A stretch of DNA of 64,000 nucleotides from CAJCJE01 sp963818685 (GCA_963818685.1 CAWFTJ010000010.1:62001-126000), one strand, 5' to 3'. Shown: positions 36,140-47,033, counted from the stretch's first letter. Numbers and translations: made by a program. Notes: generated by a model from the sequence alone, not told the origin.

Positions 36140-37012
36140 GTGAATGAGCAACGGCGCCGTGATCGGATTGTCGTCGGCATCGACGAGGGTGCGCAGAGTG
36201 CGCTCGCGGTGGAGTGGGCGGCTCGCGAGGCCGAGGCGGCCGGGCTGCGACTGGTGCTGGTGCACTGCGAGACGGACCGCTACGCAACGGCCGTGATCGA
36301 TCCCGGCATCGTGCCGGCGATGGAGTTGAGTGCGCAGGGCACGGATTCGCGGGCGCTGATCGAGGACACCGTCGCACTGGTCGGCCAGATCGCGCCGGGG
36401 GTGGACATCAGCACGCACATCGAGCCGGGCAGCCCGGTCGGGGTTCTGTGCCAGCAGGCCGAATCCGCGGCCATGGTGGTGCTCGGCAGCGAAGGGTCCG
36501 GACTGTTCTCGGAACTGGTTTTCGGCACGGTGTGCGGCACGCTCGCGGTGCGCAGCCGTTGTCCGGTCGTCGCCGTGCGGGCGCATCCGCAGCCGATCCG
36601 GCCGGACGCGCCGATCGCGGTCGGCGTGGACGGGACGCCGGTCTCGGTGCCGGCCATGGCTTTCGCGTTCGATCTCGCCGACCGGCACCAGGTCGGTGTG
36701 CACGCGGTACACGCGCTTCCCGGCTCGGTGCACCGGGACGCGGAGGAGCAGTCGCGGCGCAGGTGGAACACGGCGGATTCGCTCGCCGAGTTCGCCATCC
36801 GCTATCCGCACGTGCGCATCGAGGTCGACTTCCCGGTGGGCGATCCGGTCCCCACGTTGGCAAAAGTTGCCGGAACCTCGCAGTTGTTGGTTGTCGGTTC
36901 ACGCGGGCACGGGGTCGCCGCCGGGCTGCTGTCCGGTTCGGTCAGCCAGGCCCTGCTGCGTACCGTGCGCGGCCCGATCGCCGTGGTCCGCAAGGGCGGC
37001 AAGGGAAACTGA
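36140..37012 (+). CDS. universal stress protein, two UspA domains
   Basis: A 290-residue tandem universal stress protein. Domain 1 (~8-147) begins RIVVGIDEGAQSALAVEWAA and ends with the ATP-binding VVLGSEGSGLFSELVFGTVC. Domain 2 (~155-287) begins APIAVGVDGTPVSVPAMAFA and ends VVGSRGHGVAAGLLSGSVSQ. Both have the G-x2-G-x9-G-(S/T) pattern expected for ATP binding. Tandem Usps of this kind are common in actinomycetes and respond to hypoxia or growth arrest. GTG 36140 has GAGGAG six bases upstream. It converges on the acyl-CoA synthetase gene, the two stops being immediately adjacent. Confidence 0.93.
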   Translation: MNEQRRRDRIVVGIDEGAQSALAVEWAAREAEAAGLRLVLVHCETDRYATAVIDPGIVPAMELSAQGTDSRALIEDTVALVGQIAPGVDISTHIEPGSPVGVLCQQAESAAMVVLGSEGSGLFSELVFGTVCGTLAVRSRCPVVAVRAHPQPIRPDAPIAVGVDGTPVSVPAMAFAFDLADRHQVGVHAVHALPGSVHRDAEEQSRRRWNTADSLAEFAIRYPHVRIEVDFPVGDPVPTLAKVAGTSQLLVVGSRGHGVAAGLLSGSVSQALLRTVRGPIAVVRKGGKGN

Positions 37013-38671
<1,659 letters not shown>

Positions 38672-38786
38672 GTGATCTCCAGTGATCAGTTGGCGCGCGG
38701 TCGCGTACCCGTTACTTAAGGACACATACCACCGGTACGTCAACCGCGGCCCCGCGTTGTCGGTGGTCGGGCGGAGAATCGAGGAC

Positions 38787-40445
38787 GTGCTCGCGGCAGT
38801 CGCTCCGGAACCCGGCGGTGCCGGCCGGCTGCGCCTGCTCGACGAGCGGGGCGATCCGGCCGGCCCGGCGGAAACCACCGCTGACCTGGCCAAGAGCATC
38901 GGCGCGGTCGAGCAACGACATCATCCCCGGTGGATCTGGCCGGTCACCGCGGACGTGTACCCGGCGCTGCTCGCGGCGGGCGTGCGGGTGGAGCGCTGCC
39001 ACGACCTCGTTCTTGCCGAGGGTTTGCTGCTCAACTACGCGGGCCGGCACGGTGAGCCGCGCGGGCTGCCCTCGGCCTGGGCGCGGGTGGCCGGCCTGCC
39101 GGTGCCGGAGGACGCACCGCCACCGAAGCACGTGGACCAGCCCGTGCTGTTCGAGCCGGAACCGGACATTCTGCCCGGTGGGGCCGATCCGCTGGACGCG
39201 ATCGTGGCAGTGCACGCCGACCAGCGGGCCCGGCTCGCGGCGGCGGAGATCGCGGACCGGTTGCGGCTGCTGGTCGCGGCCGAGTCGGCGAGCGCGCTGA
39301 CGGCGGCCGAGATGACCCATCACGGCCTGCCGTGGCGGGCGGACATCCACCAGCGGCTGCTGACCGAGGCGCTCGGCCCCCGGCCGATGCCCGGAGCGCA
39401 GCCACGCAAGATGGCCGAGTTGGCCGAGGCGGTCAGCGCGGCCTTCGGCGGCAGGGAGGTCAATCCGGACGCGCCGGCGAGCGTGGTGCGCGCGTTCAGG
39501 AAGGCCGGCATCGACGTGCCGTCCAGCCGCGCGTGGGTGCTCAAGCAGGTCGACCATCCTGCGGTGGCGCCGTTGTTGGAGTACAAGGAGCTGTCCCGAC
39601 TCTACGCGGCGCACGGCTGGTCCTGGCTGGACTCCTGGGTCCACAATGGACGATTCAGGCCGGAGTACGTCGTCGGCGGCGTGATCTCCGGTCGTTGGGC
39701 GACGCGCGGCGGGGCCGCGTTGCAGTTGCCGAAGCTGTTGCGGGCCGCGGTGCTCGCCGATCCGGGTTGGTCGCTGGTGGTGGCCGACGCGTCGCAACTG
39801 GAGCCGCGGGTGCTTGCCGCGCTGTCCGACGACCGCAGGCTGGCCGAGGTGGCCGCGGACCGCGACCTGTACGCGAGCCTGGCCACGGACTCGTTCGAGG
39901 GCGAGCGGAGCAGGGCGAAGATCGCCATGCTCTCCGCGATGTACGGCGGCACGAGCGGCGAGGCCGGACCGCTGCTGGCCACGTTGCGCCGCAGGTTCCC
40001 GGACGCGGTCGGCTATGTGGAGGATGCGGCGCGCGCCGGCGAGGAGGGGCGGATGGTCCGCTCCCGGCTCGGCCGGACCTCGCCGCTGGCCTCGCATCTC
40101 GTCCGCGACCTCGGTGAGGACGCTGACGAGCGGCGCTCGCGCCAGGCCGCGCGGGACTGGGGCCGGTTCACCCGCAACTTCGTGGTGCAGGCGAGCGCGG
40201 CGGACTGGACCGCCGCGCTGCTGGCCGGCCTGCGCGGGCAACTCGCGCTGCGCGCGCCGCGCGCGGAACTGGTGTTCTTCCAGCACGACGAGGTGCTGGT
40301 GCACTGTCCGAACGAGGACGCGGACACGGTCGTCGCCGAGATCGGGACGGCGGCGCGGCAGGCGACCACATTGGTCTTCCCGGGCACCCGGGTGCGCTTT
40401 CCGTTGCACGCCAAGGTGGTCGACTGCTACGCGGACGCGAAGTGA
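38787..40445 (+). CDS. stand-alone family A DNA polymerase with degenerate exonuclease domain
   Basis: A 552-residue protein of the actinobacterial 'bifunctional 3'-5' exonuclease/DNA polymerase' group, distinct from PolA. The N-terminal ~180 residues correspond to the 3'-5' exonuclease fold, but the DEDD acids are not evident. Polymerase motifs are intact: motif A VADASQLEPRVLAALS, motif B KIAMLSAMYGGTSGEAG and motif C FFQHDEVLVHC. It probably works in repair. The GTG 38787 leaves ~115 bases for the divergent promoters and gives a family-like start; the frame extends upstream to 38682 but would abut the neighbouring gene. The substrate role is unknown. Confidence 0.85.
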   Translation: MLAAVAPEPGGAGRLRLLDERGDPAGPAETTADLAKSIGAVEQRHHPRWIWPVTADVYPALLAAGVRVERCHDLVLAEGLLLNYAGRHGEPRGLPSAWARVAGLPVPEDAPPPKHVDQPVLFEPEPDILPGGADPLDAIVAVHADQRARLAAAEIADRLRLLVAAESASALTAAEMTHHGLPWRADIHQRLLTEALGPRPMPGAQPRKMAELAEAVSAAFGGREVNPDAPASVVRAFRKAGIDVPSSRAWVLKQVDHPAVAPLLEYKELSRLYAAHGWSWLDSWVHNGRFRPEYVVGGVISGRWATRGGAALQLPKLLRAAVLADPGWSLVVADASQLEPRVLAALSDDRRLAEVAADRDLYASLATDSFEGERSRAKIAMLSAMYGGTSGEAGPLLATLRRRFPDAVGYVEDAARAGEEGRMVRSRLGRTSPLASHLVRDLGEDADERRSRQAARDWGRFTRNFVVQASAADWTAALLAGLRGQLALRAPRAELVFFQHDEVLVHCPNEDADTVVAEIGTAARQATTLVFPGTRVRFPLHAKVVDCYADAK

Positions 40446-40451
40446 GCCCAG

Positions 40452-40955
40452 CTACGGCTGCGGCCGGTAACCCTGCTGCTGGCCGTAGCCCTGTTGGGGC
40501 GGTTGCTGGTTGAACTGCGGTGGCTGCTGGCCGTAGCCGGGTTGGGGGTAGCTGGGTCGGGGGTAGCCGGGTTGGCCAAAACCCTGGGGCGGTTGCTGGT
40601 TGAACTGCTGCTGCGGCGCGAACTGCTGCGGCTGGCCGTAGGGCTGCTGCGCGGGCTGGCCGAAGCCCTGCGGCGGTTGCTGTTGCTGTTGTGGTTGTTG
40701 CAGGTGCTGGGCGGGCGCGATCGCGCCACCGGAGCGGGGGCCGAAACCACCCATCCTGCCGCGCAGCAGCGGCACCAGGATCATCACGACGCCTGCGGCG
40801 CCGAGCACGATGCCCAGCCACGGCTGCATGCCGTTCGACCAGCTCAACAGCGTGAACTGGTAGTTGGTCGTGCTCAGCACGGCCGAACCGAAGCCGATGA
40901 TGATCAAGAAGATACCCAACCGCAACAGTGCGTTGCGGGAACCCCGTGTACGCAT
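40452..40955 (-). CDS. small membrane protein with Gln/Pro/Gly-rich tail
   Basis: A 167-residue protein. It has two transmembrane helices (LGIFLIIIGFGSAVLSTTNY and WLGIVLGAAGVVMILVPLL). A ~95-residue low-complexity tail follows, made of PPQGFGQPGY/QQFNQQPPQ-like repeats, and is presumably cytoplasmic and disordered. The ATG at 40955 is preceded by GGGAGG four bases upstream. It converges with the polymerase gene, stops six bases apart. The fold resembles small actinobacterial membrane proteins of unknown function. The repeats are reminiscent of phase-separating or scaffold-type tails, which is speculation. Confidence 0.8.
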   Translation of the reverse strand: MRTRGSRNALLRLGIFLIIIGFGSAVLSTTNYQFTLLSWSNGMQPWLGIVLGAAGVVMILVPLLRGRMGGFGPRSGGAIAPAQHLQQPQQQQQPPQGFGQPAQQPYGQPQQFAPQQQFNQQPPQGFGQPGYPRPSYPQPGYGQQPPQFNQQPPQQGYGQQQGYRPQP

Positions 40956-41029
40956 GACCCCTCCCTTGTCCGACCGGTCACGATACAGACGCACGCCGAC
41001 GCCCGTCGGTTTCGTTTTCGTTCCGAGAT

Positions 41030-42193
41030 TCAGTCGCGGTGCAGGGCGTCCGGAGTCAGCTCGTGCACGGAGCGGTGGCCGGCGAGGCCGAGGGTGAGAT
41101 CGAGGTCGGCCATGAGGCCGCGCAGCACCTGGCGGACGCCGTCCTCGCCGGCCAGGCCGAGGGCGTAGGCGTAGGGCCTGCCGACGCAGACGGCCTTGGC
41201 GCCGAGGGCGAGCGCCTTGAACACGTCGGCGCCGGTGCGGATGCCCGAGTCGAACAGGACGGTCAGTCGGTCGCCGACCGCGGCGACGATGCCGGGCAAC
41301 GCATCGAGCGCGCCGATGGCGCCGTCGACCTGCCGACCGCCGTGATTGGACACCACGATGCCGTCCACTCCGGCCTGTTCGGCGAGCCGGGCGTCGTCCA
41401 CGTGCTGGATGCCCTTGAGCACCAGCGGTCCGTCCCAGTGTTCCCGGATGAACGCGAGGTCGTCCCAGGTGCGGTCGGTGCCGGTGAACATCGGGATCCA
41501 CTTGCCGACGGCCGGACCGAGGTCTTCTGCTGGCGGTTTGTCCAGTCCGGCGAGGAACGCCGGGTCGGAGAAGGGCACCGCGGTGCCGACGCCTCGGATG
41601 AACGGCAGGAAGGCGCGATCGAGGTCGACCGGTCGCCAGGCCAGGGTCCACGTGTCCAGGGTGAGCACGAGCACGCTGAAGCCGGCGGCCCTTGCGCGAC
41701 GCAGGATGCTCACGCACACGGCGTCGTCGTTGGGCCGGTAGAGCTGGAACCACCTCGGACCATCGCCGCTGGCCTCGGCGACCTCCTCGATGGTGTGTGA
41801 GGCTGCGGTCGACATGATCATCGGCACACCGACGTCGGCGGCGGCACGCGCGGTGGCGAGTTCACCGTCCGGGTGGAACAGCGACTGCACCCCGACCGGC
41901 GCCACCATGATCGGCGCAGGCAGGTCGGTGCCGAGCACGGTGGTGGCCAGGTCTCGCTCTGTCGAGCCGGTGAGCATCCTCGGCACGATCTTCCAGCGGG
42001 CGAACGCGGCCAGGTTGGCGCGGTCGGTGGCCCCGCTGCCGGCGCCACCCGCGATGTAGCCGAAGGGCCCGGGTTCCATGGCCTCCCGGGCCGCGGCTTC
42101 CAGGTTCATCGCGTTCGTACTGACGACCGGGTACTGGTCGGCGAGTCCGTACGCGTAGATCTCGCTCTGAAAGTCCGCGGCGCGACCGGTCAC
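41030..42193 (-). CDS. FMN-dependent alpha-hydroxy-acid oxidase, lactate 2-monooxygenase-like
   Basis: A 387-residue TIM-barrel flavoenzyme. The catalytic set is present: PIMVAPVGVQSLFHPDGE, MSTAASHTIEEVAEA, WFQLYRPNDD, LVLKGIQHVDDARLAEQAGV, IVVSNHGGRQVDGAIG with the catalytic His and Arg, and VLFDSGIRTGADVFKALALG. It oxidises an L-2-hydroxy acid to the keto acid, or with decarboxylation in lactate monooxygenase. The N-terminal sequence and length fit lactate 2-monooxygenase annotations in actinomycetes. Its exact substrate is not certain. It follows the rhamnosidase gene by 33 bases on the same strand. Confidence 0.9.
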   Translation of the reverse strand: MTGRAADFQSEIYAYGLADQYPVVSTNAMNLEAAAREAMEPGPFGYIAGGAGSGATDRANLAAFARWKIVPRMLTGSTERDLATTVLGTDLPAPIMVAPVGVQSLFHPDGELATARAAADVGVPMIMSTAASHTIEEVAEASGDGPRWFQLYRPNDDAVCVSILRRARAAGFSVLVLTLDTWTLAWRPVDLDRAFLPFIRGVGTAVPFSDPAFLAGLDKPPAEDLGPAVGKWIPMFTGTDRTWDDLAFIREHWDGPLVLKGIQHVDDARLAEQAGVDGIVVSNHGGRQVDGAIGALDALPGIVAAVGDRLTVLFDSGIRTGADVFKALALGAKAVCVGRPYAYALGLAGEDGVRQVLRGLMADLDLTLGLAGHRSVHELTPDALHRD

Positions 42194-42226
42194 GGGGCCC
42201 TCCTCGTCGTCGGTGACCCGCCGACC

Positions 42227-44779
42227 TTACGTCCTGACCATGACAGAGGTGCCGCCGTGTCCTGGCCGGACGATCCGGCCGTTCACGCTGATCACCGATG
42301 ATCCGCCGGCCGGCACGGTGATCGTGCCGCTGGTGCCGGCCGGCGCGGTCACCTCGATGTCGAAGGTGCCGTTGCGCCTTCCCCACTTCACGGTGAGCGG
42401 TCCGTGCGGGGTGGGGGCCTGGCCCTGCGCCCAGGTGAGGGTGCCGGGTTGCGGCGCTACCCGCCAGGTCGCATAGCCGGGGCTGGTCGGCGCGATGCCG
42501 AGCACGTACTGCGACAGCGCTGAGGTGGGGCCGGTTGACCAGCCATGCGCGAGGCTGGTGGCGCCGTCGCCCTGGCCGTTGATGCCGGGCGTGTGCAGGC
42601 TGCCGTCGGTGCCCATGACCTCCCAGAGCACGCCGGTCGGGTCGACCGTGGCCATCTGGCCCCACTCGCGGTCGAGCAGGTCGAGCGCGCCGCTGGTGTC
42701 GCCGGACGCGAACCGCGCCCACAGTTCGTAGGAACCCATGAACGGGCCGATCAACTGGTTGTAGCCGGCCGGTGCCGGCGAGGAGACGTCCAGGTCGCCG
42801 TGCGCGGTGTTGAGGTTCCTGGCCATGGCGGCGAGGATGCCGGGCACCTTCGCGGGATCGGCGACGCCGAACAGGATCGCGTAGGTGTTCGCGTCCTGCG
42901 CGACGCTGCCGCGCTGGGTGGTGCTGATGTCGTAGACGCCGGTGGAGGGGTTGAGGAGGTCGGTGTTGATGGCGGTTTTCAGCGCTGCCGCGCGGGAGCG
43001 GTAGGTGGTGGCGTCGGTGGTGGCACCGACCGCGTCGGCGAGGGTGGCTGCGCTGAGCAGGGTGCGGTAGTAGAGGACGTTGTAGTAGGTCTGGGCGCCG
43101 GTCTGTACGTCGTAGTGCCAGTTCGCGCCGTCGCTGGAGTTGGTCTCGAACAGGCCCTGCGCGTCGACCTGCGCCGCGTTCCAGGCGAGTTCGCGTTGCA
43201 CGACGGGCCATTCCTCGCTGACGAACGCGGTGTCGCCGGTGTAGGTGTAGTAGGTGGCCAGGTTCGGCACGAAGTACATCGAGTAGGACGCCGAGTACTG
43301 GCTCACCTGGCCGGGCAGCGGCGAGGTGTTCAGCGGGTCGCCGGGTGCGCGGCGGCCTTCGACGAAGCCGCTCTGAAGTTGGTAGTCGCCGAGCAGCCGC
43401 AGGGAATCACGCAGATACTCGGTGTTGCCGAGGGAGTAGAGCAGGGTCGGGCCGGAGACGGACAGGTCGCCCTCCCAGACGTCGCGGTCGCGCTTGGCGC
43501 CGTCCAGGATCAGCGAGCCGACGTTGACGCCGGGCGCCTGGAAGTCGGCGAGGCTCGCCGGGTCGGACAGCGGGTTCCGGTAGAGCGTGTTGCCGTTGGG
43601 TGCGGTGACGGTGAGGTCGCGGAAGTCGGTGGCCTCGCCGATGCCGGAGTCCTCGCGGAAACCGATGCTGCCGGCCGGGATCGCGGCGATGCCTGCCGGG
43701 AAGTGGGTGGAGTCGAACGAGCCGATCGGCACGCCGTCCACGCTGGTGCTGACCGTGGTGCCGCTGACCGTGGTGCTGATCGAGTGCCAGGTGCCTTGCC
43801 GGATCGGCGCGGCGATGGGGATGTCGGCGATGGTGTGCGCGGCTCCCGAGGTGAACACCACCTCCTGCAGGGCGTTGGGTGGGCCGACCTTGTCCACGTC
43901 GTCGTCCAGGATCAGCAGGTACTTGGCGTCGGCCGACGCGCCGCGCACCACGTAGCCCGACTGCTGGCCGCCGATCCTGGTCTGGAAGGACATGGTGTAG
44001 TCGGTCCAGCCGTAGCCCGCGTTGAGCAGGCCCGCGTCGCCGCCGGTGTCGGTGAGGTAGCCGTTGGCGATGCTCCAGTAGCCGCCGGGGCTGTTGGGCG
44101 GCAACATGTTCAGGTCCACGGTGTAGGCGCCCGCGTACCAGAGCTTGTTGAGTTCGTCGGAACTTGAGACGAAGTAGCCGCCGTAGTTGGCCGAGGATGC
44201 GGGGTAGGTGGTTGAGCGGATGCGTGCGAAGGACAGCGTTACGCTGCCGGGTGAGGTGAGGGTGATTTCCTGGTAGCGTTCACCGCCCTGAATGAACTTG
44301 TTGCTCAGCAAACCAGGGGTGGAAATCGCGTAACTGTCACCGCGCGAGCTGTCGCCCGACTCGAATGGCCGACCACCGTCCCCGTTCGGGGTAAGGAAGC
44401 GCAACGCTTCGGCATATCCGGCGGTCATGGTGGGCGTGCCGGTTTCGGTGGTGATGCCGAACTCGGGCACGCCGCCGATGTCCTTGCCGTAGTCGAGCAC
44501 GATACTCGGCGTTGTGCCGCCATCGGTCGCGGTGAGCGTGGTGCCGGCACCGTTTCCGTTGTGCAGCAACGCGTTTGGGTCGATGACCGAACCGGTCGTG
44601 CTGACCACGCGAACGGGGTAGTCGAGCCGGTTGGTGGATGACTCGACGTAGCGTTGCCAGTTCGGGTTGGCCGGACCGACGTAGAATCCGCTGTCGGTAC
44701 CGGCATTCGCGGGCAGCGCGAGCATGGCAGACGCGCTGATGATGGCCAGGCCGACCGATAGTGTACGCAGTCGTGACAT
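42227..44779 (-). CDS. secreted GH78-like alpha-L-rhamnosidase
   Basis: An 850-residue protein with a signal peptide (LSVGLAIISASAMLALPANA), so it acts outside the cell. It has an N-terminal beta-sandwich, then at residues ~270-430 an inserted laminin-G/concanavalin-like module (YTMSFQTRIGGQQSGYVVRG, then GIGEATDFRDLTVTAPNG). The (alpha/alpha)6 barrel begins GAKRDRDVWEGDLSVSGPTL, continues SDGANWHYD, and ends SLAHGWSTGPTSALSQYVLG, with a C-terminal beta domain. These are the blocks of GH78-type rhamnosidases, which cleave terminal rhamnose from plant glycosides. ATG 44779 has AAGGAG six bases upstream. A LacI-type operator lies just above. The exact sugar is inferred. Confidence 0.85.
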   Translation of the reverse strand: MSRLRTLSVGLAIISASAMLALPANAGTDSGFYVGPANPNWQRYVESSTNRLDYPVRVVSTTGSVIDPNALLHNGNGAGTTLTATDGGTTPSIVLDYGKDIGGVPEFGITTETGTPTMTAGYAEALRFLTPNGDGGRPFESGDSSRGDSYAISTPGLLSNKFIQGGERYQEITLTSPGSVTLSFARIRSTTYPASSANYGGYFVSSSDELNKLWYAGAYTVDLNMLPPNSPGGYWSIANGYLTDTGGDAGLLNAGYGWTDYTMSFQTRIGGQQSGYVVRGASADAKYLLILDDDVDKVGPPNALQEVVFTSGAAHTIADIPIAAPIRQGTWHSISTTVSGTTVSTSVDGVPIGSFDSTHFPAGIAAIPAGSIGFREDSGIGEATDFRDLTVTAPNGNTLYRNPLSDPASLADFQAPGVNVGSLILDGAKRDRDVWEGDLSVSGPTLLYSLGNTEYLRDSLRLLGDYQLQSGFVEGRRAPGDPLNTSPLPGQVSQYSASYSMYFVPNLATYYTYTGDTAFVSEEWPVVQRELAWNAAQVDAQGLFETNSSDGANWHYDVQTGAQTYYNVLYYRTLLSAATLADAVGATTDATTYRSRAAALKTAINTDLLNPSTGVYDISTTQRGSVAQDANTYAILFGVADPAKVPGILAAMARNLNTAHGDLDVSSPAPAGYNQLIGPFMGSYELWARFASGDTSGALDLLDREWGQMATVDPTGVLWEVMGTDGSLHTPGINGQGDGATSLAHGWSTGPTSALSQYVLGIAPTSPGYATWRVAPQPGTLTWAQGQAPTPHGPLTVKWGRRNGTFDIEVTAPAGTSGTITVPAGGSSVISVNGRIVRPGHGGTSVMVRT

Positions 44780-44792
44780 CCGGCGCTCCTTA

Positions 44793-44804
44793 TGAAACGA
44801 TTCA
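44793..44804. promoter_or_regulatory. LacI-type operator candidate
   Basis: TGAAACGATTCA lies 14 bases upstream of the rhamnosidase start. It fits the TGAA-N-CG-N-TTCA pattern of actinobacterial LacI-family sites. No LacI gene is present in the window. Confidence 0.45.
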
Positions 44805-44918
44805 AACAGCGAGTGTGAACGAGTATCCGCCCGTGACGTCTTGTGCGTCAACGACCGCACTGCGCCATTAGCGTCTAATAGCAGCGCCTCTGGTCAGCCG
44901 AAATGAGACAATGCGCAG

Positions 44919-45419
44919 GTGAGGGAGAACAACAGCGGGGTCCGGCCCTGGGATCCACTCGTCGACCTGCCGAGACTGGTCGAGGTCAACAGCGCGGCCG
45001 GTGCGCGCTTCGCCGAGCACGGGCTGGTGCTGCCGGAGGACAACCCCGCCAACGAACTCCTCGCCGCCGACCACGTCCTGGTCGCGGTCGCCCCGCACCC
45101 GGTCGGTTTCGCGATACTGAAGAAACTCGACGAACACGCGCACCTGGGCGAACTGGCGGTGCATCCGGACTACGGAAGGCGCGGCATCGGCACGACTCTG
45201 CTGCGCGGATCCTGTGACTGGGCACGGGAACAGGGCTATCCGGCGATCACGCTGACGACTTTCGTTGACATACCGTGGAACGCGCCCTGGTACGCGGCGC
45301 GCGGCTTCACCGAACTCGCCGAGGACGAGTGGGGCCCCGGCCTTCGCGATCAGTGGGAGGCGGAACGCGCGGCCGGCATCATGGTCGCCCCACGCATCGT
45401 GATGATCCGCTCGTGGTGA
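44919..45419 (+). CDS. GNAT-family N-acetyltransferase
   Basis: A 166-residue acetyltransferase. Motif A is LGELAVHPDYGRRGIGTTLL, with the R/Q-x-x-G-x-G/A acetyl-CoA loop (RRGIGT). AITLTTFVDIPWNAPWYAAR forms the late strands. It would acetylate an amine using acetyl-CoA in the cytoplasm; the substrate is unknown. The GTG at 44919 lies about 140 bases from the divergent rhamnosidase and has only a weak ribosome site. Its TGA abuts the stop of the convergent MerR gene with no gap. Confidence 0.87.
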   Translation: MRENNSGVRPWDPLVDLPRLVEVNSAAGARFAEHGLVLPEDNPANELLAADHVLVAVAPHPVGFAILKKLDEHAHLGELAVHPDYGRRGIGTTLLRGSCDWAREQGYPAITLTTFVDIPWNAPWYAARGFTELAEDEWGPGLRDQWEAERAAGIMVAPRIVMIRSW

Positions 45420-46214
45420 CTACCAGGGCGGATTCTCCGTCGCACCCGGTCCCCAGCTACGCCGCAGCCGGGCAAGCAACAGCTCGAAACAGTGCGCCTG
45501 CGCCGGATCAAGGCCGGCCGCTGCCGCCCGCACGAAGTCGCGCTGCCGGCTGCCGCCGACCGGCGCGTTGCGCACGTGCTCGGGAATCAACCGCGCGACC
45601 TCCTGGCCAAGCTCAGCGACCGCGTCCGCGAGTTCGGCAACGGCCGGATCGTCCGGCGAGCGGCCGCGCAGCGCGTCGAACCGGACGGAGAGCTGGTGGG
45701 TCCGCTCGGTGAACTCGGCCTCCGCGAACACCGCGTGATAGCCCCGGACTTCGCCAGGACTCACCTCGCCAGCCAGCAACTCGAACAACGCGGTGATCAA
45801 CCGTTCCCTTGTCACGCCCGGCTGGCTCGCGGTCACCCGGTCCAGGTCGCTGAGCACCTCGACCAGCTGGGTGGAGAAGTTCGCCACGCTCGCGTTGGCG
45901 AGCAGCTCGGCGATGCGGCCGCGGCGCAGCCCGATCCGCCGCTGCTGCTCGGCCAGGTCCGCGTCGAGCTCGGTGAGGATCTCCCTGATGTCCCTGCCCT
46001 CGTCGTCGATCAGGACCTCGGCGGCCTGGTCTAGGCGTAGGCCCAATTCGACCAGACGCCGGATGCGCAGCAGGAGCACGGCGTCGCGCAGCTGGTAGGT
46101 GCGGTAGCCGCCGGGCGCGCGGGCCGGCTCAGGCAGCAGCCCCAACCGGTGGTAGTGGCGGATCGCCCGCGTCGATATGCCCGCCAACTCGGCCAGTTCC
46201 CCGATGCGCAGCAT
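45420..46214 (-). CDS. MerR-family transcriptional regulator
   Basis: A 264-residue regulator. The N-terminal winged helix is LRIGELAELAGISTRAIRHY, then HRLGLLPEPARAPGGYRTYQ. A long dimerisation helix follows (residues ~75-120), and a ~140-residue C-terminal effector domain of unclear class. No cysteine cluster for metals is visible, so it is probably a drug or small-molecule type. The ATG 46214 has GGGAGG five bases upstream; the frame extends to 46283 but without support. It lies 82 bases downstream of the methyltransferase gene on the same strand. The target is unknown. Confidence 0.88.
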   Translation of the reverse strand: MLRIGELAELAGISTRAIRHYHRLGLLPEPARAPGGYRTYQLRDAVLLLRIRRLVELGLRLDQAAEVLIDDEGRDIREILTELDADLAEQQRRIGLRRGRIAELLANASVANFSTQLVEVLSDLDRVTASQPGVTRERLITALFELLAGEVSPGEVRGYHAVFAEAEFTERTHQLSVRFDALRGRSPDDPAVAELADAVAELGQEVARLIPEHVRNAPVGGSRQRDFVRAAAAGLDPAQAHCFELLLARLRRSWGPGATENPPW

Positions 46215-46296
46215 GCCTGCCTCCCGGCCCACCACCGCCCTGCACGTCAACCTTGCTGCGCGGACAAGGTCAAGTCCACCCACAGCGGAAATTCAC

Positions 46297-46968
46297 TCAG
46301 GTAGGCCGGGTCGCGCGGTAGAAGGTGACGTCCCCCATCAGCCGGTGCCGATAGCGGCCGACCCGTACGGTGTTCAGGCCGGCCGCGTCGAACAGCTCGA
46401 TCAGGCCGTCGCCCCGGTTGTCGCCGACATGCCCGGACCTACGCACCCGCCTGGCCAGCGCGCCGTGCATGCCGTGCAGGTCGCCGTCGAAGTCGACGAC
46501 GTGCAGGCTGCCACCTGGCCGCAGCACCCGCGCCACCTCGGCGGCGGTCGCGATCTTGGTGTCGTGGTCGAGGTGGTGCAGCATCAGCGAGGACAGCACC
46601 CGGTCGAAGCTGCCGTCCGGATACGGCAACCGCTGCGCGTAGCCGCGCTCGAAGCCGATCCCGGTCAGACCGGCCGCCTTGCGCCGCGCGCGGGCCAGCG
46701 CCAGCGGGTCCGGATCGGAGCCGACCAGCTCGATTCCCGGCTGGGCGCGCTTGGCCCGGATCGACAGGTTGCCGGTGCCGCACCCGATTTCGAGCACCCG
46801 CTGCCCTGCCGCCAGTCCGGCCTGCTCGACCAGCCTGGCGTGCAGCTTCGATCCGCCGGAGACGCGGCTGAACAGGTCGTAGAACGGCAGGAAGGCGTCC
46901 TTGCCGGCAGCCGGCAGGTAGTCGTGCGGCTGGGCCTTGATAGGAGGATGTTTCGTCATGCCATCCAT
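46297..46968 (-). CDS. class I SAM-dependent methyltransferase (UbiE/Methyltransf_11-like)
   Basis: A 223-residue enzyme with the Rossmann motifs of class I methyltransferases: motif I VLEIGCGTGNLSIRA binding SAM, acidic end of strand 2 LVGSDPDP, motif II SFDRVLSSLMLHHLDHD and motif III VLRPGGSLHVVDF. The N-terminus DYLPAAGKDAFLPFYDLFSR is typical of its group. The substrate is not evident; small hydrophobic or quinone-like molecules are common. ATG 46968 is used, though an ATG three codons later is as likely and neither has a clear ribosome site. It is divergent from an AraC regulator, which may control it. Confidence 0.88.
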   Translation of the reverse strand: MDGMTKHPPIKAQPHDYLPAAGKDAFLPFYDLFSRVSGGSKLHARLVEQAGLAAGQRVLEIGCGTGNLSIRAKRAQPGIELVGSDPDPLALARARRKAAGLTGIGFERGYAQRLPYPDGSFDRVLSSLMLHHLDHDTKIATAAEVARVLRPGGSLHVVDFDGDLHGMHGALARRVRRSGHVGDNRGDGLIELFDAAGLNTVRVGRYRHRLMGDVTFYRATRPT

Positions 46969-47033
46969 GGTGATGCCAGTACTGAGGCGGTAATTGGTCG
47001 ATTGTCGGCGAAAGTAGGACTATCTTTGGCGGC

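Noticed and set aside
42545..44167. 540-residue plus-strand frame antisense to the rhamnosidase
   Set aside because: Low-complexity Val/Gly/Arg composition and no motifs; the minus-strand gene has a signal peptide and a complete family fold.
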